This document shows, one piece after another, positions 1 through 6,287 of a stretch of DNA of 21,637 nucleotides. A program made the position numbers and the translations under genes. This DNA is from Nitrosarchaeum sp. (GTDB lineage: Archaea; Thermoproteota; Nitrososphaeria; Nitrososphaerales; Nitrosopumilaceae): the NCBI GenBank assembly GCA_016234975.1, contig JACRND010000075.1, positions 1 to 21,637 on the forward strand, read 5' to 3'. Each line of letters starts with the position of its first letter. Positions within the stretch are counted from its first letter, which is position 1. The notes beneath the pieces were generated by a model that made no database searches, was not told the origin of the DNA, and saw only the letters and a program-made list of their open reading frames with translations.

Positions 1-85
1 AAATACTCAAATCAATCATAGGTTCTGCAAAAGCAGTGAGTGGAATCGACATTGCAATTAAAACAAGTAATGCAATCTTGAGCAC
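1..85 (-). CDS. N-terminus of a secreted protein (partial, runs off left edge)
   Basis: Read on the minus strand from a GTG at 85, the frame stays open to the window edge. It gives a short positively charged start, a hydrophobic run (LKIALLVLIAMSIPLTAFA) and then E-P, which is a typical Sec signal peptide with an A-x-A cleavage site. Only about 28 codons are visible, so the mature protein cannot be identified. No in-frame ATG lies between the GTG and the upstream TAA, so a GTG start is the best choice. The protein is probably exported or anchored outside the membrane. Confidence 0.5.
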   Translation of the reverse strand, partial: MLKIALLVLIAMSIPLTAFAEPMIDLSI

Positions 86-189
86 ATTTTTTATAAGAAA
101 CTGTTTGTATATTAATTATCCTATACAAATCAACGATGATTTTTTGATCTATGTTTTGAAGAAAAAATAGATTTTGAAAAAACGAAATA

Positions 190-750
190 TTAGTTATATA
201 AAATTAATTTTTTTTCTTCCAGTGCAGAATGAATTTGATGAATTGCATGAAAAGCCTGTTCAGAGGATTTACCTCCAGTGCAGATTAATTTGCCAGATGC
301 AAAAAGCAGCATTACTGTTTTTGGATTAAGTTGTCTGTGAATTAAGCCGGGAAACTGATCGGGTTCATACATACTTCTAGGAAGAGTTCTAGCTGCATCT
401 TCAATGAGAATTTTGCCTCCAAGATTTACAGCTGTAACTACGTTTTGGATTAGAATATTTGCATCATTTTTAATTTTGATGTTTTTGGAACGTAGTTGTT
501 GGACCACATTATTTATCGCCGTATATGCATGTTTTTCAGATTTTGAGCCAGTGCATACCATGTTACCAGTTCTAAAAATTAATGTTGTAGTCTTTGGCAG
601 ATCTATCTTAAAGACAACCCCGGGAAATTCTTGTGGATCATAACGGGCGTTAGGAAATTTTTTTTTAATTTCATTTAAATCTAAATTTTGATCAATATTT
701 GCAGTTGCAACTACGTTTTCAATGCAAACAAGAGGAGTTGTAAATGCCAG
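190..750 (-). CDS. tbp: TATA-binding protein (TBP), no AUG start
   Basis: This is the general transcription factor TBP, which binds the TATA box and recruits TFB and RNA polymerase. Both halves of the pseudo-twofold fold are visible. The first repeat carries FPNARYDPQEFPG and later GNMVCTGSKSE; the second carries RSMYEPDQFPGLIH and GKLICTGGKSSEQA. The frame is open from 753 to 190. An ATG (Met of MVCTGSK) occurs only in the middle of the first repeat, at 561, so a product from there would be half a TBP. Upstream, the frame meets a TAG at 754-756. The coordinates given assume initiation at CTG 748-750, which falls where the family's initiator Met would lie a few residues before the conserved IENVV; that gives 186 aa, a normal TBP length. 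The gene is either non-canonically started or start-less. The 35-aa finger gene lies upstream in the same frame. Family is certain; start is not. Confidence 0.85.
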   Translation of the reverse strand: MAFTTPLVCIENVVATANIDQNLDLNEIKKKFPNARYDPQEFPGVVFKIDLPKTTTLIFRTGNMVCTGSKSEKHAYTAINNVVQQLRSKNIKIKNDANILIQNVVTAVNLGGKILIEDAARTLPRSMYEPDQFPGLIHRQLNPKTVMLLFASGKLICTGGKSSEQAFHAIHQIHSALEEKKLILYN

Positions 751-753
751 AGT

Positions 754-861
754 CTAAACTCCAATCTGATTAAAGGGGTGATTTGTAATATCCTGATGTA
801 TGTGAGCATGCAGTTCTTGCTTGAATGTAAGGTCGCATCTATAACATTTCCATGATTTCAT
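754..861 (-). CDS. Micro-protein with one C2H2 zinc finger (35 aa)
   Basis: A 35-codon frame runs from ATG at 861 to TAG at 754-756. It contains WKCYRCDLTFKQE followed by H22 and H28, giving Cys6-x2-Cys9-x12-His22-x5-His28, a classical C2H2 spacing. Thaumarchaeota encode many such single-finger micro-proteins of unknown role; nucleic-acid or protein binding is possible. A TATA-like box lies about 27 nt upstream of the ATG, fitting a leaderless message. The gene ends 3 nt before the earliest possible TBP start (CTG) and is in the same reading frame as tbp, so the two are probably co-transcribed. It is real by motif and promoter position; function is unknown. Confidence 0.6.
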   Translation of the reverse strand: MKSWKCYRCDLTFKQELHAHIHQDITNHPFNQIGV

Positions 862-883
862 ATTTCACATAATGGGATTTTTG

Positions 884-891
884 AATATAAC
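884..891 (-). promoter_or_regulatory. TATA-like box of the C2H2 micro-gene / tbp
   Basis: The minus strand reads GTTATATT here, centred about 27 nt before the ATG at 861, the distance expected for a leaderless archaeal transcript. No other promoter-like element was seen between the finger gene and tbp, so this may drive both. Confidence 0.35.
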
Positions 892-949
892 AAAAGCGTA
901 GAAATCATTCATAGTAATGAGTAGTATCTACTAAATACGGGCATGGCAA

Positions 950-1672
950 CTAAACGCTAATTATTCCTAAATTAGATAATTCACTGCCAATACCATATCC
1001 AATAAGAGCGATTCCAGTACCAAGTCCTGCCATTTCCAAACCTCCAACTATCATATTGGTATTTGCCATTTTTGATTTAATCACACCAACGGTAAAAGAT
1101 GTTGAAATACTAACACCTATTGCAACAAAAAGGGCATCAAAGCCAGACAGAAAAAAGAATGGCAATATAGGCAGCATTCCACCAATTAGAAAAGAGACAA
1201 ACATTCGCAGTGCGCTTTTTAGAGGACTGCCAGCAATATCCAAATTCAAATTCAGTTCTTCTGTCAGCATTGTGTCAAGCCACACTTTTTTATCAGAAGT
1301 TATCTTGTCCACAATCATTTCAAGTTCCTTTCCAGAAAAGCCCTTAGCTTTGTAGATATCTTCTATTTCTTTTTTTTAATCATCGGGTTTATGTTCGATT
1401 TCCCATTTCTCACGTTCAATTTCTGATGTAAGTAATTGTCTTTGAGTTTTTACTGCAAGATAGTTTTGAACAGCCATTGCTTTTGCACCAGTAAACATTC
1501 CAACTAATGCAGCAAGAATTATTATGTTGCCTGAAACATCAGCTCCTCCAACACCAGCAGATATACCTAACGATGTGTTAATTCCATCACCAAATCCAAA
1601 AACAAAATCCCGCATGGCACTTGATTCTTTAAGATGAGGTTCAAGATGTCTAGGTTCAGATATTTCTCGCAA
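950..1672 (-). pseudogene. VIT1/CCC1-family membrane transporter, interrupted by in-frame TAA
   Basis: Two open segments in the same frame (1672-1376 and 1375-950) together give one VIT/CCC1-type protein of about 240 codons, a family that moves Fe2+/Mn2+ across membranes. The first half holds MRDFVFGFGDGINTSLGI, a typical first membrane segment, then a second helix and GAKAMAVQNYLAVK, followed by the charged cytoplasmic loop with REKWEIEHKP. A TAA at 1376-1378 falls in this loop, just before KKEIEDIYKAKGFSG. The second half holds DKKVWLDTM and three further hydrophobic segments ending at TAG. Loop sequence continues unshifted on both sides of the TAA, so a single base change explains it (TAA in place of GAA, AAA or CAA). 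The start is TTG at 1672. An ATG at 1318 could restart the second half, but half a transporter is unlikely to work. It could instead be a consensus error. Confidence 0.75.
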
Positions 1673-1766
1673 CAGATATGTTTCTAAACATCACCTTAAT
1701 GGAGTTTTTGATGAGTTTAATTTTTTGTAGAGTAAGGAACAGACAGATAATTATTTACTAAAAGGT

Positions 1767-2690
1767 CTAGTTAAAAATAACGATTGTCTGATTCAACAAT
1801 GATTTTGTTGGAATTACAATGCTTTCATTTCTATCATTGGTTACAATAACATGCAACAAATGAGATGCAGTTACAGTTCCAGTGACTTCACCAATTTTGA
1901 CTTTCTGACCCACTTTAAGAACAGAGCGTTGAGTTGATGCACCCATAATTGATGCAGGAAGCAAGTCTTTTAACGTAAATCCTAATCCTACTGCAATTGA
2001 TGCACCTACGGCAATTGCAATACTCCATGCAAAAGCAGATACAAGAATTGGGATGATGGTTTCACCAACACCTAGTTGTGTGAAGCCTATTGCAAATATT
2101 ATACCATAAATAACTGCCTTGATTATAGATATGATAATTCGTGGACTTGCAATCTGATGATCTAATAATTGGTGTTCGATCCACTTGCTGACAAAGTTAA
2201 CGACAATGGAGCCAATTACAACAATCAAAACAAACGCAAGGAGGTTAGGAACCCATAACCATAGGCTTGTAAGGGCAAATGAAAGTTGCTCAAACTGTAA
2301 TGCGTTAACTGCTGCAACTATGAAAAATAGATAGACAAACCAACGAATAGTTGCTGAAATTAGTTTTACCGAGTTAAATTTGCCATATACCCCTTCTACA
2401 ACATGTAGTTCTTGGTTTTTCTGACTGGTTTTTTGGAGTATGTTTGTTGCAGCTTTAGTTGTAACTCTGCCTACTAATTTACCAGCTATGAAACCGATTA
2501 TGAGTAAAATTGCAGCAGCAATTATTTTCGGGGTACTATCTGCAACACTTACTGCAAATTCTTTTAATGCGTCACTTGTTGGAACATAGATTCCTTCAAG
2601 AAAATTTTCTTCTGCAAATGCAGAATTAAAACCAATTAAAATTAATGAGAATGTTAAAATGGCAATAAAATAATTTTTTGAACTTTGCAT
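1767..2690 (-). CDS. MscS-like / conserved TM-helix small-conductance channel
   Basis: A 307-aa membrane protein. The frame is open further, to 2768, but Met at 2690 is the better start. It begins a signal-type segment (residues 1-26, ending SAFA-E), and a TATA-like box sits 29 nt upstream, inside the extra 26 codons. About five further hydrophobic helices follow, near residues 55-75, 112-130, 144-165, 185-205 and 212-237. The last is Gly/Ala-rich (AVGASIAVGLGF), as in the pore helix of MscS relatives, and leads into a beta-rich segment (KVGQKVKIGEVTGTVT, then NESIVIPTKSLLNQ). This matches bacterial and archaeal small mechanosensitive channels that release solutes on hypo-osmotic shock. It lies downstream of the artubulin block but has its own promoter, so a functional link is not implied. 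Confidence 0.8.
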   Translation of the reverse strand: MQSSKNYFIAILTFSLILIGFNSAFAEENFLEGIYVPTSDALKEFAVSVADSTPKIIAAAILLIIGFIAGKLVGRVTTKAATNILQKTSQKNQELHVVEGVYGKFNSVKLISATIRWFVYLFFIVAAVNALQFEQLSFALTSLWLWVPNLLAFVLIVVIGSIVVNFVSKWIEHQLLDHQIASPRIIISIIKAVIYGIIFAIGFTQLGVGETIIPILVSAFAWSIAIAVGASIAVGLGFTLKDLLPASIMGASTQRSVLKVGQKVKIGEVTGTVTASHLLHVIVTNDRNESIVIPTKSLLNQTIVIFN

Positions 2691-2715
2691 TACTTTTTTC
2701 AAACTATTAATTGAA

Positions 2716-2723
2716 TTATTATA
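2716..2723 (-). promoter_or_regulatory. TATA-like box of the MscS-like gene
   Basis: The minus strand reads TATAATAA, centred about 29 nt before the ATG at 2690. This spacing fits a leaderless archaeal message and supports the internal Met as the true start over the longer open frame to 2768. Confidence 0.45.
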
Positions 2724-2745
2724 CCTTGCTACTTCAACATGTGAT

Positions 2746-2838
2746 CTATACAATGTCTTTGCATTCACATTTTTTTTGTTTATCAGATCTAGTATACTTG
2801 AGTTTATGACACACTTCGCAGTAGAGTTGATTTGTCAT
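2746..2838 (-). CDS. Micro-protein with CxxC...CxC motif (30 aa)
   Basis: A 30-codon frame runs from ATG 2838 to TAG 2746-2748. It has Cys7-x2-Cys10 (LYCEVCHKLKY) and Cys24-x-Cys26 (KKCECKD), four cysteines that could bind one zinc ion. The layout resembles the zinc-ribbon micro-proteins frequent in thaumarchaeal genomes. It lies between the coiled-coil gene and the MscS-like gene on the same strand. No convincing promoter or ribosome site was seen right upstream; it might be read from the artubulin transcript. The paired Cys motifs in an otherwise non-coding gap are the main evidence, so confidence is moderate. Confidence 0.45.
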   Translation of the reverse strand: MTNQLYCEVCHKLKYTRSDKQKKCECKDIV

Positions 2839-2911
2839 ACAAGATCATATATGAGATAGTATTTCCATCTTTATTTTCATGTTTTTTCTGATCCCAAAAC
2901 GCAAGATCAGT

Positions 2912-3457
2912 TTATTTTTTTTTAATTAATAATGTATTTTGAACTTCATGAAAACTGTTGATGAATTTTTGTTTTGCTTCAAATTCATCTTTTACAGCTA
3001 TTACGATTTCAGTTGGGGACAGCATCACATCTTTTACAACCAGCGGGGAGCTTAGACCCAAGATTTCACACAAAATATCAAAAACATTTTTGAATTTTGC
3101 ACCATTTCTATATTTGTAGACAGTATTTCCATCTATTATTTTTGGATTTTCTTCAAGTGGAATAATCAAATTTGGAGAACTGACTTCAGAGATAAAAACA
3201 TCAGTGTCTTTGGCAACAGAAACTTTCAGGTCTGTTTTTGTTCTTTCCAGTTGTTCTTTTACCTTTTCAAGTTCAGCAAGTTTATCATCATATCCAACGC
3301 CAATCATTTTTGCAAATGTTGATTCAGTTGAGCGTTTTAGAGGTATTTCACGCAGTTTTATATTCACATCAGACAAAGCATCTTCTATATCATACAGTTT
3401 TGACCGGTTTTCTTTGATTTGGATGGCAAGATTTTCAAGAAATTCAAAATCAGACAT
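2912..3457 (-). CDS. Coiled-coil protein of unknown family, co-transcribed with artubulin
   Basis: A 181-aa soluble protein; I do not recognise its family. Residues 1-40 and 57-82 are charged and heptad-like (e.g. LAELEKVKEQLERTKTDLK), predicting two helical coiled-coil segments split by a short Gly-containing link near residues 52-57. From about residue 85 the character changes to a compact alpha/beta domain with hydrophobic strands (SSPNLIIPL, NTVYKY, TEIVIAVKDEFEAKQKF) and a basic end (LIKKK). There is no signal peptide or membrane segment. Its ATG lies 4 nt after the artubulin stop codon, so the two are almost certainly on one message and made together. By position a role as partner, adaptor or regulator of the tubulin-like filament is reasonable, but this is inference only. 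Confidence 0.8.
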   Translation of the reverse strand: MSDFEFLENLAIQIKENRSKLYDIEDALSDVNIKLREIPLKRSTESTFAKMIGVGYDDKLAELEKVKEQLERTKTDLKVSVAKDTDVFISEVSSPNLIIPLEENPKIIDGNTVYKYRNGAKFKNVFDILCEILGLSSPLVVKDVMLSPTEIVIAVKDEFEAKQKFINSFHEVQNTLLIKKK

Positions 3458-3461
3458 ATCT

Positions 3462-4847
3462 TTAGCTGAATTGGTGGATTACATCCATCAGACCCTGTTT
3501 AAATTCTTCAGTTGAAAGTCCCCATCGCCCATATTCATCTTTATAACCATCCCATGCCTCTTCTGCTTCTTTTGCAATCTCCAGAATCTTAGGTCCAATT
3601 GCCTTAGTGTTTACAAGAACCGCAATACTTGCTTGTTCTCCTTCCATTATGGGTATTTTTACAAAGATCATTCTAGATTCTTCAATGTTGAATTTGTCTT
3701 TGATGATTCTTTTAATTGACTCTCGTTCTTTGATGTCAAATTCTCCTTTCACTTTAACTAAAACACAACAAGAATCACGAGAACCACCATTGTTTCTAAC
3801 ATCATTTTCATCAATGTCAAAGAGTAACGCATCTTCTTTCTTACCAATTTTATTTAGAACGTCTTCCATTGTATTGTTTTTAGTTGATGTAAGCATATCT
3901 TTTCCCCATTGACTTTCAGATGGACTGACAGGCATAATCCAAGGAACTGCAAATTTTGGTTTTTTTGTTGCAAGCCATGTACGATAATTAGACATATCCC
4001 ATTCAGTTTCTCTTGCAAATGATGAGATAAACATAGAAATTGTATTGGCAGCTATCAAGTTCATTCCTTTGTAATCTTTCCATCCTACTTCATGTTCTTT
4101 TGGCAGATCATCTATTATGGAAGGAATTTTTTGTAATTTCTTTTCATGTTGGTGTGCAAGTTGTCTCAATGCCTTATTGGAAATTAAAATGGAGCAATCA
4201 CTGTATTTTATTTGGTATTCCAAGTTCATCACTATGTTAATTGCAGCTGCTTCAAAAATTACTGGATCCCAACCAAATTCAGGAAGTAATCCAAAAGTTG
4301 CAATAGTTGCATGTTCTTTTGTATCATTTTTTATGTATTCAATAAATGCACTTGAAAACGAGCTTCCGGTTCCACCACCCATGGCAAATGGAACCACGTA
4401 TCCCCTTACAGGTTCTGGAGAAATAGCAGATAATTGTTTTTTGATATCGACTTTAGTCCTCATCTCTTCTAAAAATCTCGTTTTTCCTTCCGCCCAGTTT
4501 CTTGCGGCCCCTCCTGCTCCATGAATTACATGCTGATCACGTAATGCAAAAAGGTCAGGGTATGATTGCAAAATAAGATTAGCTGCCCTTGGATCTAGGT
4601 CAACAAGTAGTGCTCTTGGGATAAGCGGAATATTTCCAGCGCCATAAGAAGGAGAAAATCTCAAAATGGTACTACCGTATCTTTTTAAGACACGTGACTC
4701 ATCTTTTGGATTTAGTGTTGGTTTTAACGGATCTGCTCCAACATCTAACAATAATCTTCGATATGATTCCGCCCCTAATCCAATACCACAATGACCAAAG
4801 CATATCATCAAGACAGGTGCTGGTGGAAGAGGAGCTAATTTTGACAT
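3462..4847 (-). CDS. Artubulin: archaeal tubulin-family GTPase
   Basis: A 461-aa tubulin-superfamily protein, closer to eukaryotic tubulin than to FtsZ or CetZ by motif style and length (tubulins are about 450 aa). Visible motifs: FGHCGIGLGAESYRRL at residues 17-32, matching the tubulin GQCGNQIG T1 region; PRALLVDLDP at 77-86 (T3, tubulin PRAVxVDLEP); GAGGAARNWAEG at 110-121, like the tubulin GxxNNxAxG segment; the signature GGGTGSS at 157-163 (T4, phosphate-binding); and ISNKAL at 222-227, where tubulin has the nucleotide-base contact IDNEAL. The T7 loop, which in tubulin carries N-x-D-x-x-E, seems to be MNLIAAN near residue 262, without the Asp. The C-terminus lacks the acidic tail of alpha/beta tubulin. 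Known family: artubulins were described in Nitrosoarchaeum. Neighbours are an ESCRT-III-like gene upstream and a coiled-coil gene 4 nt downstream. Expected role: GTP-dependent filament in the cytoplasm; its cellular job is unknown. Confidence 0.92.
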   Translation of the reverse strand: MSKLAPLPPAPVLMICFGHCGIGLGAESYRRLLLDVGADPLKPTLNPKDESRVLKRYGSTILRFSPSYGAGNIPLIPRALLVDLDPRAANLILQSYPDLFALRDQHVIHGAGGAARNWAEGKTRFLEEMRTKVDIKKQLSAISPEPVRGYVVPFAMGGGTGSSFSSAFIEYIKNDTKEHATIATFGLLPEFGWDPVIFEAAAINIVMNLEYQIKYSDCSILISNKALRQLAHQHEKKLQKIPSIIDDLPKEHEVGWKDYKGMNLIAANTISMFISSFARETEWDMSNYRTWLATKKPKFAVPWIMPVSPSESQWGKDMLTSTKNNTMEDVLNKIGKKEDALLFDIDENDVRNNGGSRDSCCVLVKVKGEFDIKERESIKRIIKDKFNIEESRMIFVKIPIMEGEQASIAVLVNTKAIGPKILEIAKEAEEAWDGYKDEYGRWGLSTEEFKQGLMDVIHQFS

Positions 4848-4975
4848 GACAACATCTTAACCTATACCCATAACACGCTGCTCATTAATAAGAGAGTAGA
4901 AGAAATTATACCAACCATATCGCATTCGAATATTTTTGGACTTAAAAATAGATTCTATGATGAATGAATATTTGA

Positions 4976-5599
4976 TTATTCCAATCCAATAGAGTTTGAT
5001 GAAGAGATTCCAGTTGGAGTTGATGGGAATTTGTCACCAATACGAGTTCCAGCTACTGCTGCTGCCTCTTTTAGTATACTTTCAGTTTCCTCATTAGATA
5101 CACCGTCAGATTCAAAGCTTCCTTCAAATGAGCCAGAAATTGATTCGTTGAGAATTCCAAATAGTGATTCAAACTCATGGCTTACTTCAGGCATGATTCT
5201 TCCCAAAGAGGGTTTTAATGCATTCATAGTTGCAAGAATTGGTCGTAGTGAAACCATTGCATCACCCAAATCTTGAACTGTTGACAATCTAAGATTAACT
5301 TGTTCTAATGATATTTTCAATGTGTTTAGTATTTTTTTATTTTTTTTTAATTCTACTAACTCATTTGCAAGTACTTTTCCAGTTGTTAAATCGTGGTTCT
5401 TTTTTGCCAATACAATTCTATTAAATAATTTTGTGTCTTTTTCGTCTAAGCTTTTTACTTTGTAATCAAGAGAAGATACTGTTTTATTTAATTGAACAAG
5501 AGAATTTTGAATTCTTGGTTTTAATGGTGCTTCTTTTTTTAGTCCGTGAAGATGATCTGAGAGTCCTTTTGATTGTGGGTTATTCCAGTTCTGTTGCAT
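4976..5599 (-). CDS. ESCRT-III / CdvB-like (Snf7 family) protein
   Basis: A 207-aa, highly helical charged protein that looks like the ESCRT-III core used in archaeal Cdv division and in eukaryotic membrane scission. The N-terminal stretch is basic (LKKEAPLKPRIQNS, residues 20-33), followed by a long helical hairpin. The second arm (KKNHDLTTGKVLANELVELKKNKK, about 66-89, with the usual A-N-E-L-V-E-L-K pattern) and a Met/Leu-rich part (VQDLGDAMVSLRPILATMNAL, 108-128) match CdvB proteins. An acidic helix follows at 167-182. The protein ends in a short Ser-rich tail with no room for the winged-helix CdvA-binding domain of canonical CdvB, so it is probably one of the paralogues that Thaumarchaeota carry. 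It is upstream of artubulin on the same strand with a 128-nt gap, and divergent from the dCMP deaminase. Expected site: inner face of the membrane. Confidence 0.82.
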   Translation of the reverse strand: MQQNWNNPQSKGLSDHLHGLKKEAPLKPRIQNSLVQLNKTVSSLDYKVKSLDEKDTKLFNRIVLAKKNHDLTTGKVLANELVELKKNKKILNTLKISLEQVNLRLSTVQDLGDAMVSLRPILATMNALKPSLGRIMPEVSHEFESLFGILNESISGSFEGSFESDGVSNEETESILKEAAAVAGTRIGDKFPSTPTGISSSNSIGLE

Positions 5600-5715
5600 G
5601 AAATTCTATTTTACGTCATAAAACAAGATCATAATTAGAGGTGTCTAAGATATTACACAAAAAAGATAGTTTTGAGGTATTTTGACAATTCCAGACAGAA
5701 TAATTAAGGAATTTC

Positions 5716-6279
5716 ATGAATCAATATATTGAACAAACAGGCATGATTTGTGTGAGCAAATCTTTTGAGAGACCTAATTGGGATGAATATTTTATGCTTC
5801 AAGCAGAGTTAGCCAAACTACGCTCAAATTGCATGACAAGACAGGTAGGTGCAGTAATTGTACGTAAGAACAGACAGCTTGCAACAGGGTATAATGGAAC
5901 ACCACCAGGAATCAAAAATTGTTTTGATGGAGGATGCAAACGTTGTCAACTAAGAATGGAGGGAAAGATAGAATCCGGGGCATCATTAGATAGATGTCTT
6001 TGCAATCATGCAGAAGCAAATGCAATAATGCATTGTGCAATTTTAGGGATTGAAGCAGGAATTGCAGGGGCCGTGTTATACACAACATTTGTTCCATGTT
6101 TAGAATGCACAAAGATGGCAATTACTATTGGAATTAGAAAATTTGTCTGTCTTGATTCTTATCCAGAAACAGATTTTGAATTATTGAAAGAAGCAGGTGT
6201 TGAAGTTGTTCATCTTGATAAAAGTAGAATTACTAAATGGGCAAAAGAACTAGTTAGCAAATACGAAAATTCCAACTAA
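5716..6279 (+). CDS. dCMP deaminase (ComEB-like cytidine/deoxycytidylate deaminase)
   Basis: A 187-aa zinc deaminase that would convert dCMP to dUMP, feeding thymidylate synthesis. The catalytic zinc site is intact: His98-Ala-Glu100 (NHAEANAI) and Pro127-Cys128-x2-Cys131 (VPCLECTK). Additional Cys residues (C69, C74, C77, C94, C96) precede the HAE motif and may form the second, structural zinc site seen in dCMP deaminases. The N-terminus ERPNWDEYFMLQAELAKLRS is typical of the family. The start at 5716 has an AAGGA stretch about 6 nt upstream; the Met at codon 10 is an alternative. The gene is 8 nt from polB and most likely in one operon with it, a sensible nucleotide-supply/DNA-synthesis pairing. 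Confidence 0.88.
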   Translation: MNQYIEQTGMICVSKSFERPNWDEYFMLQAELAKLRSNCMTRQVGAVIVRKNRQLATGYNGTPPGIKNCFDGGCKRCQLRMEGKIESGASLDRCLCNHAEANAIMHCAILGIEAGIAGAVLYTTFVPCLECTKMAITIGIRKFVCLDSYPETDFELLKEAGVEVVHLDKSRITKWAKELVSKYENSN

Positions 6280-6287
6280 GTGATCAC

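Noticed and set aside
404..643. Open frame on the plus strand, 79 codons
   Set aside because: It lies antisense to the TBP gene, whose protein motifs are unmistakable; the product has no recognisable features.
2691..2768. N-terminal extension of the MscS-like protein
   Set aside because: The extra 26 codons contain the TATA-like box, and a signal peptide begins exactly at the internal Met.
3462..4847. FtsZ or CetZ as identity of the tubulin-family protein
   Set aside because: Length (461 aa), the GHCGxxxGAE, PRALLVDLDP and GAxxxxRNWAxG motifs follow tubulin rather than the shorter FtsZ/CetZ pattern.
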